A stretch of 64,000 nucleotides of DNA, taken from Halomonas sp. MCCC 1A13316 (GTDB taxonomy: Bacteria > Pseudomonadota > Gammaproteobacteria > Pseudomonadales > Halomonadaceae). The notes beneath the pieces were generated by a model, which saw nothing but the letters and a program-made list of their open reading frames with translations, ran no database searches and was not told the origin of the DNA. Both the position numbers and the translations under genes were made by a program. The stretch lies in assembly GCF_014931605.1 (NCBI RefSeq), contig NZ_CP053382.1, forward strand, positions 992,001-1,056,000, read 5' to 3'. Positions 39,374-50,314 of this stretch are shown in pieces. The number at the start of each line of letters is the position of its first letter. Positions within the stretch are counted from its first letter, which is position 1.

Positions 39374-39477
39374 CCCGTCACCCGTTGATTCAAGTGCCGT
39401 CATCGAAACGCGTTGAGGGCAAGAGGCAGGACGCCCATTTCATGCGCCGCAAGGCGATCTTCCAGGAGGTGGAAAGT

Positions 39478-39996
39478 ATGATGTCCAAGGAATTTCTGAA
39501 GAAGCTCGGCGTCATTGGCGTGACCATGGGTCTGACTGCAAGCCCGTTGGCCTTGGCGCAGCAGACACAGCAGGACGAATATCAGACGCAGCCGAACGCA
39601 GAGGATCCTGCCATTCCGGGGGCCGAAGCCGATCCGGGGATGCATCAGAATCCGGGTATGCAGCAGAATCCGGGTATGCAGCAGGATCCGGGCATGCAGC
39701 AGGACCCAGGCATGCAGCAGGCTCCGGGCATGCCGCAGGATCCGGGCATGCAGCAGGATCCTGGCATGCAGCAGGATCCGGGCATGGAACAGGCTCCGGG
39801 CATGCAGCAAGAGCCTGGCATGGAGCAGCAGCCAGGCACTGAAGCCGCACCGGGTACCGCAGTGCCTGGCGCGCAAGACGACCCCGGCTTCGGCCAGGGA
39901 ACCGAGGCGGTGCCGGGAGAGGAACCCGAGTACGAATACGAGAACGAGGAAGAAGAGTGGGACTATCCGGAGGATGAGAACGACGACGCTTCTTGA
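39478..39996 (+). CDS. Exported tandem-repeat protein, PGMQQ(D/N) repeats
   Basis: 172 residues; ATG at 39478 is favoured by AGGAGG at 39464-39469, eight bases upstream (an adjacent ATG at 39481 is the alternative). Signal peptide about 1-27. Residues about 53-121 are roughly 12 hexapeptides of the form GM(Q/H/E)(Q)(D/N/A/E)P. The C-terminus is a very acidic Glu/Tyr/Asp tail. No family recognised. The repeat unit is 18 bases, so copy number could vary between strains. Confidence 0.7.
   Translation: MMSKEFLKKLGVIGVTMGLTASPLALAQQTQQDEYQTQPNAEDPAIPGAEADPGMHQNPGMQQNPGMQQDPGMQQDPGMQQAPGMPQDPGMQQDPGMQQDPGMEQAPGMQQEPGMEQQPGTEAAPGTAVPGAQDDPGFGQGTEAVPGEEPEYEYENEEEEWDYPEDENDDAS
39634..39840 (+). repeat. 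18-base tandem repeat inside the PGMQQ protein gene
   Basis: About 11-12 imperfect copies of an 18-base unit (consensus CCGGGCATGCAGCAGGAT). Near-identity of neighbouring copies points to recent slippage expansion. Confidence 0.85.
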
Positions 39997-40147
39997 TTCT
40001 CCGCGGTATTGGTCCCTGCCGAGCGGTTGGGGCCAGAGGAGTAAGACCGACGCAAGGATGCGTCACCTAAGCATGACGCGGCGCAATCGGCTGACGGCCC
40101 GCCACCCTCCCCCCTTGCACCGTCAGTCGGATTGCATGGCGTGCTTC

Positions 40148-40175
40148 GCCCCCGAGCTCCCACGGGGGCTTTTTT
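40148..40175 (+). terminator. Intrinsic terminator after the acidic-protein genes
   Basis: GCCCCCG (40148-40154) pairs with CGGGGGC (40163-40169), followed by TTTTTT. It lies 150 bases after the repeat-protein stop and close to the convergent response-regulator gene. Confidence 0.85.
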
Positions 40176-40211
40176 ATGCCTGCAATAACGGCGCAAGGAA
40201 CAACGCGCATG

Positions 40212-41597
40212 CTACTCCTCTTCGAGGCGGCGATATAGGGTGCGCCTGGCGATGCCGAGAATGTCGGCGGTGCGTCGCTTGTTGCCCCCCGTTGCCTCAA
40301 GCACTTTCTGGATATAACGCTTTTCGACCTCTTCCAGGCTAGGCCAATTCTGCTGGCCGCTGGTAACCAGCGACTTGCCAGTCTCGACCTGGCGGGTCCC
40401 ACGCTGATCGAGGCCATGCTGGCGAATGCGCTCCGGTAGGTCGGTGTGGCTGAGCACGCCGTCTTCCGTCAGGGTCACGGCGCGCATGACGGCATTCTCG
40501 AGTTCGCGTACGTTGCCGGGATAGGGGTAGTCCAGCAGGGTCTGCAGGGCCAAGGGTTCGATGCGCTCGATGCTCTTGTCCTGGGCGCCGGCGTGCTTTT
40601 CAATCATGGCGGAGATCAGCCGCTCGATATCCCCTTGACGTTCACGCAGGGGGGGAATGCGAAGCGAGAAGGTTTCCAGGCGGTAGAACAGGTCGCTGCG
40701 GAAGTTTCCCTCCTCGATCTCCTGCTCCAGGTCGCGATGGGTGGCGGCAATGATGCGGACGTCCACCGCTTCCTCTCGCTCGGCACCGACAGCCTTGATC
40801 GTCTTTTCCTGCAGTGCCCGCAGCAGCTTGGCCTGCAGGCCGGGCGACATTTCGCCGATCTCGTCGAGAAAGAGGCTGCCGCCATTGGCCGCCTGGAACA
40901 GGCCCTGGCGCGAATCGCTGGCGCCGGTAAAGGCGCCTTTCACGTGGCCGAAGAATTCACTCTCCATCAGCTCCGAAGGGATGCTGGCACAGTTGATGGC
41001 CACGAAAGGCTTATCGGAGCGCGGGCTCTCGGCGTGAATGGCGCGAGCCAGCAACTCCTTGCCGGTACCGCTCTCGCCGAGTATGAGAATCGGCGCATCG
41101 CTCTTGGCCAGTCGGGCCGCATCGTGGAAGAGCGCCTGCATCGTCTCGCTCTCACCGACGATGCCATGGAAGTGTCCCGTCGGCTCGTCCTGGTGCAAGC
41201 GTTCGGCCAGGCGCCGGTTCTCCAGCACCCGAAAAACCGCTTCTCCCACGCTCTCCAGATCCAGCGGCTTGGTGAGGAAGTCGTCGGCACCGATCTTCAA
41301 GGCCTCGACGGCCTGGTCGATGGTGCCGAAAGCGGTGATGATGATGAATCCCAAGCGGCTACCTTCATGGCGCAATTGTTCGAGCAGCTGCATGCCGTTC
41401 ATGCCGGGAAGGCGGACGTCACTGATCACCAGGGCCACTTCGCTGTGGCTCAGGGTCACGACGGCTTCCTCGGCGCTGCCGACGCCTAGCGTCTGGTAAC
41501 CGGTTTCCTGAAGCTCCTCTTCCAGCAGTTCGAGAATGGCGGCGTCATCCTCGACGATGAGTATCGGAAGGTCGGTATGGCTGTGGCTCCCTGTCAC
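40212..41597 (-). CDS. Sigma54-dependent response regulator, NtrC family
   Basis: 461 residues. Receiver domain (about 8-125): acidic pocket IVEDDAA, phospho-acceptor Asp in VISDVRLPG, Lys in LTKPLD. AAA+ domain (about 150-375): Walker A LGESGTGKELLARAIH, GAFTGA sigma54 loop, Walker B LFLDEIGEM. C-terminal Fis-type helix-turn-helix (GNKRRTADILGIARRTLYRRL). Overlaps its histidine kinase by 4 bases. Target genes are not identified; transport or secondary-metabolite control is typical. Confidence 0.95.
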   Translation of the reverse strand: MTGSHSHTDLPILIVEDDAAILELLEEELQETGYQTLGVGSAEEAVVTLSHSEVALVISDVRLPGMNGMQLLEQLRHEGSRLGFIIITAFGTIDQAVEALKIGADDFLTKPLDLESVGEAVFRVLENRRLAERLHQDEPTGHFHGIVGESETMQALFHDAARLAKSDAPILILGESGTGKELLARAIHAESPRSDKPFVAINCASIPSELMESEFFGHVKGAFTGASDSRQGLFQAANGGSLFLDEIGEMSPGLQAKLLRALQEKTIKAVGAEREEAVDVRIIAATHRDLEQEIEEGNFRSDLFYRLETFSLRIPPLRERQGDIERLISAMIEKHAGAQDKSIERIEPLALQTLLDYPYPGNVRELENAVMRAVTLTEDGVLSHTDLPERIRQHGLDQRGTRQVETGKSLVTSGQQNWPSLEEVEKRYIQKVLEATGGNKRRTADILGIARRTLYRRLEEE

Positions 41598-43051
41598 GTG
41601 GCAGTTCCTCCTTCATCGGCATCGTTCAGTGGCAGTCCGATTTCGAAGCCGGCTCCCCCCAGTTCGCTGTCGAACACCCCGACGGTACCGCCGTGGTCGT
41701 TGATGATTCGGTGCACCATGGAAAGCCCCAGACCGCTGCCCTGGCCAACGGGCTTGGTGGTGAAAAATGGATCGAAGACCTTCGCTTTGTCCTTGTCGAC
41801 GATACCCGAACCGTTGTCTTCCACCCATAACGTCAGCCAGCCCTCCTTCTCCTGTGCTCTTATGCGCACACGGCTGACTTCCTTGGCCTGGGCAGCGTTG
41901 CGTAGAAGATTGGTCAATACTTGGACCAGCTGCTGGCCGTTGGCCAGCAGCTGGGAAGAGGACGGGGCCAGGTCGGTTTCGAGCCGGATGGCGTTCTGCT
42001 CGAAGTCCTCCTCGACCAGTTCGTGTGCCGTGTCGACGAGCTCGGTCAGGTTCAGCGACTCTTTTTCGACATTGTGGCGGCGCCCCAGCTCCATCAGCTG
42101 GCGCACGATTTCAACGATACGCTCCACCTCGCTGCGGATTCGCCCCAGCCTGGCCCGGTCGGCGTCGTTGAGCGTGTCGCGTCGGGACAGCCGCTGGGCC
42201 TGCCCATTGATCACCGTGAGCGGTGCGCCGATCTCGTGCGCGACCCCGGCAGCCAGCACCCCCAGTTCGGCGAGCTTCTTCGACTTGCGCAGGCGCTTCT
42301 CGAGTTCGATCTCCTTGCGCTGGCGCGCCTCGATGTCGGCATCCTTCTCGGCCATGGCATCCAGCATGCCGTTCAGGGCCACGGCGAGGCGTTCGTACTC
42401 CTGCGGTCCTTTGGCTTCGGCGCGCTGGCCCCGGTCGCCGGACTCGACGCGCTGCATGACGGTAAGCAGGCGTTCCAGCGGCCGCTCGATGTGTCGCCGA
42501 AAGCCCCACCAGATGCCCAGCACGATACCGGCCGCACCGATGACGAACGCCAGCAGGGCCAATTGACTGAGAAACCCGGTGTAGTTCTCGACGCCCGTGT
42601 TGAGCCGATTGACCTGCAGTACGCCTTGCACCTCGCCAGTGGCCGAAAGCAGCGGTTTCAGCGCCGAGTAGTAGTGCCAACCCTCGTGCTCGCGGTAGGC
42701 GGCTCGCATCTCGCCATCTTCGGCCACTTCGCGAATGGTCTCGGGGCTGAACAGCGCCTGACCCAGCCCCAGGCCGTAGATTTCCCGACCACTGGCGTCG
42801 AACACGTAGGCGCCGTAGATGCGGTGGAACGAGAAGGCGGAGTAGAGCGACTCCTCGAGAGGCTCGGTAGCGTTGCGCGCCATGGCCTGGCTCAGGGTGG
42901 TGCCGATCACGTTGGTGATGACCTGGACCTCCCGCTCCAGGCGATTGCGCACGTTGTCCTCCAGTGACTTGATGGCCACCAGGCTGAAGATCAGCAGCGC
43001 AAGAAAGAGCGGTGCAATGATGGTCAGAAGTATGAGATTGCGTAGGCGCAT
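41594..43051 (-). CDS. Sensor histidine kinase partner of the sigma54 regulator
   Basis: 485 residues from the start at 43051 (MRLRNLILLTIIAPLFL); longer in-frame starts overlap the small upstream gene and are not supported. Two membrane spans (about 8-28 and 165-188) flank a periplasmic sensor of about 135 residues; HAMP region, then phospho-acceptor His in AAGVAHEIGAPLTVI, N-box NLLRNAAQA, G1 VEDNGSGI, G2 GSGLGLS. Signal unknown. Confidence 0.93.
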   Translation of the reverse strand: MRLRNLILLTIIAPLFLALLIFSLVAIKSLEDNVRNRLEREVQVITNVIGTTLSQAMARNATEPLEESLYSAFSFHRIYGAYVFDASGREIYGLGLGQALFSPETIREVAEDGEMRAAYREHEGWHYYSALKPLLSATGEVQGVLQVNRLNTGVENYTGFLSQLALLAFVIGAAGIVLGIWWGFRRHIERPLERLLTVMQRVESGDRGQRAEAKGPQEYERLAVALNGMLDAMAEKDADIEARQRKEIELEKRLRKSKKLAELGVLAAGVAHEIGAPLTVINGQAQRLSRRDTLNDADRARLGRIRSEVERIVEIVRQLMELGRRHNVEKESLNLTELVDTAHELVEEDFEQNAIRLETDLAPSSSQLLANGQQLVQVLTNLLRNAAQAKEVSRVRIRAQEKEGWLTLWVEDNGSGIVDKDKAKVFDPFFTTKPVGQGSGLGLSMVHRIINDHGGTVGVFDSELGGAGFEIGLPLNDADEGGTAT

Positions 43052-43133
43052 GGCGGCTCGTGGACGGTGGTTGACGATTATTGCCGTGGCGGACTGCGGG
43101 ACCGGCGCCGCGCCGGGAATCAAGCTGCCGGCC

Positions 43134-43277
43134 TCAGCCGGTAGAGAGTACCCTGCGGATCGTCGTTGACCATGAATGTTCGGTGCGCTCGGCGACGGCC
43201 TTCGTGGCTTGGGCCAATCCTGCGCGTGCGGCGAAACACGCCAGCGAAACCGCCAGCCGCTTGCTTGCTTCATGCAT
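43134..43277 (-). CDS. Possible small exported peptide upstream of the histidine kinase
   Basis: A 47-codon frame preceded by a strong ribosome site (GGGAGG five to six bases before the ATG at 43277). The N-terminus (KRLAVSLACFAARAGLAQA) looks like a signal peptide with AQA cleavage, leaving about 25 residues. A neighbouring frame (another ATG at 43273) is also open but lacks a signal-like start. A one-base shift would instead give a tail ending LYRLRPAA, so sequence error or a frameshift is possible. No family recognised. Lies 82 bases ahead of the kinase gene on the same strand. Confidence 0.4.
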   Translation of the reverse strand: MHEASKRLAVSLACFAARAGLAQATKAVAERTEHSWSTTIRRVLSTG

Positions 43278-43370
43278 GACTCCCTCCCTTGCGTTTCGCT
43301 ACCGCTCCCGATAGATAGAGACTCGGGAGCGCTCCGGGCGTTCCCATCGCCCGTACGAGACCGTTGGCGA

Positions 43371-44246
43371 CTACATCAGAATCGCCAACAGGATCGGCAG
43401 GTAGAGCAGGGCCAGCAGCGTCGAGCAGAACACCAGGCTGGCCACATATACCGGCTCACGCTTGGCGCGCTGCGCGAACAGGTAATTGAAAACGGCCACC
43501 GGCATGCTCATCTGCATCACGAGGATGCTGAGCGCTAACGGCGGCAGACCCAGCAGCGTGCCGATCCCCCAGGCCAGCAAAGCGGCGACCGGTATGCGCA
43601 GAAGGCTGAAGCTGATGCCCGAACGCAGGTTCTTCACCTGAATGCTGGCCAACGAGACTCCCAACGTGATCAGCATGAGCGGTACGGTGAAGCCCGAGAT
43701 CAGGTCCACGCTATTGGCCAGCCATCGCGGCAGTTCGGTGTCGCTCAGCAGCAGGGCCAGTGCAATCAGGATAGCGTAAACCGTGGGTGTCCTGACCAGG
43801 GTTCGCAGGGGATTGCCACTGCTGGCGATGACGGCACCGATGGTGAACTGGAAAAGCGAGACCGTGACCATCACCGTGATGCCGAACGCGAAGCCAGCAC
43901 TGCCGAAGGCGTAGAGCACCACCGGCAGCCCCATGTTGCCGGTGTTGGGGTACATCATCGGTGCCAGCAGCACCCGCCAATCCCTGCGCAGCAGGCGTGC
44001 CATGGCGAAGGTGGCGATTCCCATGCTGATCATTACCAGCGCGGTGGCCAGCATGGTACGCCCGAAACTGCCGGCATCGATCACGGCGCTGCTCAGCGAG
44101 GCAATGACCAGGGCCGGCGTGCCGATGTTGAAGACTAGGCGGGTGACGAAGTCCACGGGGTAGGGCTGGCCCAGGCGAATCCAGGTGAAGCCCAGGCCGG
44201 CGCCGGCCAGAACGGGAGCCATCACGGCAAAAAGGTCGGCGACCAT
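43371..44246 (-). CDS. AEC-family transporter
   Basis: 291 residues, about ten membrane spans. NIGTPALVIASLSS and MMYPNTGNMGLPVVLYAFG (asparagine-glycine centre of the first repeat) are AEC (auxin efflux carrier) features; the second-repeat MQMSMPVAVFNYLFAQ is also typical. Members move malonate, malate or amino acids; substrate not deducible. Possibly regulated by the adjacent sigma54 pair, but that is only inferred from location. Divergent from the ABC exporter. Confidence 0.88.
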   Translation of the reverse strand: MVADLFAVMAPVLAGAGLGFTWIRLGQPYPVDFVTRLVFNIGTPALVIASLSSAVIDAGSFGRTMLATALVMISMGIATFAMARLLRRDWRVLLAPMMYPNTGNMGLPVVLYAFGSAGFAFGITVMVTVSLFQFTIGAVIASSGNPLRTLVRTPTVYAILIALALLLSDTELPRWLANSVDLISGFTVPLMLITLGVSLASIQVKNLRSGISFSLLRIPVAALLAWGIGTLLGLPPLALSILVMQMSMPVAVFNYLFAQRAKREPVYVASLVFCSTLLALLYLPILLAILM

Positions 44247-44386
44247 CGAGCATCCTTGGCGGTGAGCAAGCTAAGCATTGTGATGAATACGTCCCTGACG
44301 GCGCAAGTCGCCAATGAACGGCAGCGGCTTGGTATTAGCGGCCATGACCCGGTAAGCTGCGACTCTTATTCGCAAGGAATTCTCAA

Positions 44387-46192
<1,806 letters not shown>

Positions 46193-46281
46193 TCCGGCCG
46201 GTAGCGACGTTTTTGCGACGTTGCGCTTCGGAGGGTTGTGATCAAGACTCGCTTCATGAATCCCACCTAGGAGCGAGCGTC

Positions 46282-47637
46282 ATGGGCATCACTCCAGAAG
46301 ACCCTTCATGGCCGATTCGGCAAGAAGGCAGAAGGTGCCGGACGCTGCTCCTCGTGCTGATGGCGACAGGCATGGCCCTGCCGGCAGCGGCGACCGAGCG
46401 GCCGCTTACCGCGGCCGAAACCGACCCCGTGACCCTGGGCTGGATGCAGGGCTTCCCGCCACCCCCCGAGCGCGTGATCGGCCAGCCCGACAGCGATTAC
46501 TTCAGCTTTCCCAAGCTGCGCTGGACGGTCTGCCACTTTCGCGAGCTTTTGCCTACTCGCCGGGTCAGCCGTGGCCTCGAGGCACCACGTCCGTTGCCCT
46601 ATGCGCTGGATAAAGGCATCGACTCAGTGACTTTTTCACCGTTGGGAGGAGGTGAACCGATGTCCTGGGAGGCCTCTCTCGCGGCGAACTATACCGACGG
46701 CATCCTGGTCTTGCATGAGGGAAAGGTGGTCTATGAACGCTATGCGGGCTGCCTGGACGAGGCTGGCGTGCATGGCGCCATGTCGGTGACCAAGTCGCTT
46801 ACCGGTCTGCTGGCCGAGATACTCGTCGCCGAAGGGGCGCTGGACGAGACGGCACGGGTTGCCTCCATCCTGCCGGAATTGGCCGACAGCGCCTTCAGCA
46901 ATGCCAGTGTGCAGCAGGTCATGGAGATGACCGCCGGGCTCGCCTTCAGTGAGGACTATGCCGATCCCGACGCCGAAATCTGGAGCTACAACGCGGCGGC
47001 CAGCCCCCTGCCCAAGTCGGAAGGCTACGAGGGACCACGTAGCTACTATGAGTACCTGGCTACCGTGCAGCCCGCAGGCATCCACGGCGAGGTCTTCGGC
47101 TACCGCACCGTCAACAGCGACGCGCTGGGCTGGATCATTTCACGAACGACCGGCCGTTCTGTAGCGGACCTGCTCTCCGAACGGCTTTGGCAGCCTATGG
47201 GCGCCGAACAGGACGCCTATTACACCGTGGACTCCATCGGTACTCCCTTTGCCGGTGGCGGCCTCAGTGCCGGCTTGCGCGACCTGGCACGCCTCGGTCA
47301 ACTGGTGCTGGACGGTGGGCAACTCAATGGTGAGCGACTGTTTCCCCAGGCGGCGGTCCAGCGTATCCGTCAGGGAGGCAGCCGCGACGCCTTTGCTCGG
47401 GCCGGCTATGCGACGCTTCCCGGCGGCAGCTACCGCGGCATGTGGTGGGTGCTGCACAACGATCATGGCGCTTTAGCCGCGCGCGGCGTGCATGGGCAAA
47501 CGATCTACATCGACCCTACCGCCCGCATGGTGATCGTGCGTTTCGCTTCTCACCCGGTGGCGGGAAATGCAGCCAACGATCCGACTTCGTTGCCCGCCTA
47601 TCAGGCGCTGGCCGAATACCTCATGGCTCGCGAGTAG
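46282..47637 (+). CDS. Exported serine hydrolase, class C beta-lactamase/NylB-like
   Basis: 451 residues; start at 46282 (MGITPEDPSW) with a signal-like hydrophobic segment at about 24-40. Nucleophile motif SVTKS (SxxK), then YRTVNSD as the YxN element, and a C-terminal HGQTIYIDP block replacing KTG. The fold family includes esterases, 6-aminohexanoate-dimer hydrolase and DD-peptidases. Likely periplasmic esterase or amidase; true beta-lactamase activity is unlikely. Follows the ABC exporter by 89 bases. Confidence 0.85.
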   Translation: MGITPEDPSWPIRQEGRRCRTLLLVLMATGMALPAAATERPLTAAETDPVTLGWMQGFPPPPERVIGQPDSDYFSFPKLRWTVCHFRELLPTRRVSRGLEAPRPLPYALDKGIDSVTFSPLGGGEPMSWEASLAANYTDGILVLHEGKVVYERYAGCLDEAGVHGAMSVTKSLTGLLAEILVAEGALDETARVASILPELADSAFSNASVQQVMEMTAGLAFSEDYADPDAEIWSYNAAASPLPKSEGYEGPRSYYEYLATVQPAGIHGEVFGYRTVNSDALGWIISRTTGRSVADLLSERLWQPMGAEQDAYYTVDSIGTPFAGGGLSAGLRDLARLGQLVLDGGQLNGERLFPQAAVQRIRQGGSRDAFARAGYATLPGGSYRGMWWVLHNDHGALAARGVHGQTIYIDPTARMVIVRFASHPVAGNAANDPTSLPAYQALAEYLMARE

Positions 47638-47669
47638 AGGGCGAAAAGGGCAGCCTCGAGTCAGTGACG

Positions 47670-48266
47670 TCAGCGTTGGACGAGTACGGCGTCGAGGCTG
47701 AGTGGTACCTCGTCGCCGATCTGCTCGTAGCCGAGCAACAACAGTACCGAGCGTAGGGTGGGGTCGGCCATCAGCGCCTGGCCATCCAGCGCCACTCGCT
47801 CGGCGTTGGTGATCTGGACCTGCCCCTCGGCCGTCTTGATGAAACGAACCGGCAGCGACTCCTTGCGCTCGGCATTGCCGGAGCGCACCGTCATCGTCAG
47901 GTTTTCCACCAGCGAATCGCCCACCGCCAGGCGCTCCAGCCGCTCGGGGGGAAAGCGAGTGGTCAAGGTGGCCATGGGCCGCTCGGTAATGCCGGAAAGC
48001 CAAGGCGGCAGTTGCCCGAGCCGCTCGACCACGTCGCTCTGGTTGAGCCGCAGCGGCAGCTCCAGGTTGCCGCCGGCATCGGCACTGCCCCGCAGCCGCC
48101 GCACCTCATGCTGGCGGGGAATGGGGCCGTCGGGCGTCATCTGAATCACCGTGGCGGAAACCCGCGAGCGTTCGGGGTCGAGCTCCCAGGCCGCCAGCGG
48201 CAGGGCGAACAGAAGGGCGGAGGCACCCAGGGCAACCAGCGGGAAAGAAGAGAAAAGGCGTTTCAT
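47670..48266 (-). CDS. YceI-like exported protein
   Basis: 198 residues from the start at 48266 (MKRLFSSFPLVALGAS); signal peptide about 1-25. WELDPERSRVSATV at the mature N-terminus is the YceI-domain opening strand, and the rest alternates polar beta-strands, ending in EVPLSLDAVLVQR. YceI proteins are lipocalin-like carriers of isoprenoid or other lipids; here sequence is divergent and the assignment is tentative. Convergent with the serine hydrolase. Confidence 0.7.
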   Translation of the reverse strand: MKRLFSSFPLVALGASALLFALPLAAWELDPERSRVSATVIQMTPDGPIPRQHEVRRLRGSADAGGNLELPLRLNQSDVVERLGQLPPWLSGITERPMATLTTRFPPERLERLAVGDSLVENLTMTVRSGNAERKESLPVRFIKTAEGQVQITNAERVALDGQALMADPTLRSVLLLLGYEQIGDEVPLSLDAVLVQR

Positions 48267-48411
48267 GAAAGATGCGTCTCCTGGAGCGGAAGGCTTACCC
48301 CAGAAGACACGCCAAACGCCGGGAAGTGCCCGGAGCGGTGAAACGAAATTGGCCTCCGCGAGCCTCTGGCCTCGCACTTCAGCTTTCGCTATCATACGGC
48401 AGCGCAATGCA

Positions 48412-48488
<77 letters not shown>

Positions 48489-48583
48489 AATTTCCTTCCC
48501 GCTCCATCCCAGAACATGCCATAAACCCCGCAACCATGGGCTTCATTGGTTGGGCGACGTTTCATGACATGTCAGAAAGATTC

Positions 48584-48652
48584 TTGACATGCCCCCTCCA
48601 AAGGGGGCATCAATGGGGGCACAACCACATGATGCCCATTTGGTGCCCCCAT
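48584..48652. promoter_or_regulatory. Array of GGGGGCA half-sites and a -35 over the integrase start
   Basis: TTGACA (48584-48589), overlapping ATGCCCCCT (48589-48597), a 4-base spacer, and AGGGGGCAT (48602-48610): a perfect 9-base inverted repeat. Then ATGGGGGCAC (48613-48622) pairs with GTGCCCCCAT (48643-48652), which contains the integrase start codon; GGGCATCA (48605-48612) pairs with TGATGCCC (48630-48637). The repeats interlock, so they cannot all pair at once. Operator or alternative RNA structures controlling the integrase are the likely roles. Confidence 0.6.
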
Positions 48653-49934
48653 GAGCCAACGCCAGACCAATAAACTGACCGCCACCGCTGTGCGCAACGC
48701 CAAGCCTCGCGATAGGACCTATCGCTTAGCCGATGGGGGCGGTCTCTATTTGGAGGTGACTCCGTCCGGCGGAAAATATTGGCGGCTGAAGTACCGCTTC
48801 CACGGGAAGGAGAAGCGCCTGGCTATCGGCGTCTATGGCTCGAAGGACGGCGAGGTATCGCTTGCTCAGGCCCGGGACGAGCGGGACAAGGCAAAAAAGC
48901 TTTTAGCTCAAGGTTCAGATCCCAGCACCGTCAAGCGTATCGCCAAGCTGGAGGGCAAGGCCGGTGTGGCGAACACCTTCAGGGCCGTAGCGACAGAATG
49001 GCTGGAAGAAGTTCACAAGCATAATGTCGTGCCGACGCACTACAGCAAGAACAAGAGCCGGCTAGAACGTGATGTCTATCCTTACCTGGGCAGCCGACCT
49101 GTAGCGGACATCACCCCGCTCGAATTGCTGGAGTGCTTGCGCAAGGTCGAGAAGCGGGGGCACCTGGAGACCGCGATTCGCATCAAGACCGTTGTGGGCC
49201 AGGTCATCCGGTATGCCGTCACCACGGGACGAGCTGACCGTGACCCAACGACCGACCTGCGAGGCGCCTTGCGACAGCCAACAGTGAGCCATTACGCGGC
49301 CATCACCGATCCCGAAGAACTCACCGGGCTCCTCCGTGCAATTGATGGCTATCGCGGCCAGCCTGTCACGATCGCTGCTCTGAAGCTGGCTACCTTGCTG
49401 TTCGTGCGTCCCGGTGAGCTGCGCCATGCGGATTGGAAGGACTTCGATCTCGATGAAGCAATCTGGAGCTTCCTGCCTAGCAAGAACTCACCGCCGCTGA
49501 TTGTGCCGCTACCCCGGCAGGCCGTGGCCATTCTTCGTGAACTCTATCCTCTCACCGGTCGCGGACACTTTGTCTTGCCTGGCCTGCGCAGCAGCAAACG
49601 CCCGATGTCCGAGAACACGATGAAGGGCGCCCTGGATTCCATGGGGTACAAGGGAAGACAAACCGCTCACGGCTTCCGGGCCACGGCGAGAACAATCATC
49701 GCTGAGCGCTTGGATTACCCCGAGCATTACGTTGAGCAACAGCTGGCTCATAAGGTGAAAGATGCCAACGGCCGAGCCTATAACCGGACCAAATTTTTGG
49801 ATCAGCGGCGGGAGATGCTGCAAACGTGGGCGAACTACTTGGACGAACTTCGTGAGGGGCTGGATAACGCTGAGCAGTATCGCCATGGCAGAGAAGACGA
49901 GTCACGTAGAAACGCAGCTCTTGCGGCTGGCTAG
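48651..49934 (+). CDS. int: P4-type tyrosine integrase
   Basis: 427 residues. N-terminal DUF4102 domain (TATAVRNAKPRDRTYRLADG, cut here), SAM-like core-binding domain about 105-190, C-terminal catalytic domain with Arg253 (RPGELRH), His340-x-x-Arg343 (HGFRA) and nucleophile Tyr377 (AYNRTKFLDQRR). All catalytic residues are visible, so it looks functional. Starts 162 bases after the tRNA CCA end, the standard layout for tRNA-targeting islands. Confidence 0.95.
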   Translation: MSQRQTNKLTATAVRNAKPRDRTYRLADGGGLYLEVTPSGGKYWRLKYRFHGKEKRLAIGVYGSKDGEVSLAQARDERDKAKKLLAQGSDPSTVKRIAKLEGKAGVANTFRAVATEWLEEVHKHNVVPTHYSKNKSRLERDVYPYLGSRPVADITPLELLECLRKVEKRGHLETAIRIKTVVGQVIRYAVTTGRADRDPTTDLRGALRQPTVSHYAAITDPEELTGLLRAIDGYRGQPVTIAALKLATLLFVRPGELRHADWKDFDLDEAIWSFLPSKNSPPLIVPLPRQAVAILRELYPLTGRGHFVLPGLRSSKRPMSENTMKGALDSMGYKGRQTAHGFRATARTIIAERLDYPEHYVEQQLAHKVKDANGRAYNRTKFLDQRREMLQTWANYLDELREGLDNAEQYRHGREDESRRNAALAAG

Positions 49935-50056
49935 GGTGCCGCTGATGGCGTCTGCTGACCGTTAGCAGGGCTCTCAAACAAGCAGCTGTCACCGAGTGGG
50001 ATGCGTATCGGCTCATCGAGATGAGGTGCCGAAGAGCGGCGCAGACAATCAAATGT

Positions 50057-50085
50057 CGAGTTGGTGAGTGTTGTACCCCTTATAG
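50057..50085 (+). promoter_or_regulatory. Bipartite motif upstream of the AlpA-like gene (copy 1)
   Basis: CGAGTTG (50057-50063), ten bases, then TACCCCTTATAG (50074-50085), 43 bases before the alpA start. The same two blocks with the same 10-base spacing recur before the relaxase gene. TTATAG could serve as a -10. Confidence 0.55.
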
Positions 50086-50128
50086 AAGGCGAGCCAAAGA
50101 AAATTTACCTTCAATTGAGGAACGTACC

Positions 50129-50314
50129 ATGCGACTGATTCGCCGACCTGAGGTTTTGAAGCGCTGTGGTTTCAGCAACTCGACCATGCATCGTCTTATC
50201 AAGGCCGAAGACTTTCCATCACCAGTACTGTTAGGGATCCGGGCTGTGGCCTGGGTTGAGGAGGATGTCGATGCCTGGATCCGTGAGCGTATCGATGGGC
50301 CGGATGACGACTGA
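50129..50314 (+). CDS. AlpA-family DNA-binding regulator
   Basis: 61 residues; ATG at 50129 with GAGG nine bases upstream. Winged helix of the AlpA/MerR type: LIRRPEVLKRCGFSNSTMHR, then FPSPVLLGIRAVAWVEEDVDAW, each partly cited, where GxRAVxW and DVDAWI are hallmark residues. In P4-type elements AlpA activates excision and integrase expression. Located directly after int, in keeping with that role. Confidence 0.9.
   Translation: MRLIRRPEVLKRCGFSNSTMHRLIKAEDFPSPVLLGIRAVAWVEEDVDAWIRERIDGPDDD

Noticed and set aside
39634..39840. Tandem 18-base repeats as a CRISPR-like array
   Set aside because: Repeats are contiguous, in frame, lack spacers and encode a hexapeptide repeat.
40446..41489. 347-codon plus-strand frame opposite the NtrC-family regulator
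   Set aside because: Antisense to conserved AAA+ motifs; no family features of its own.
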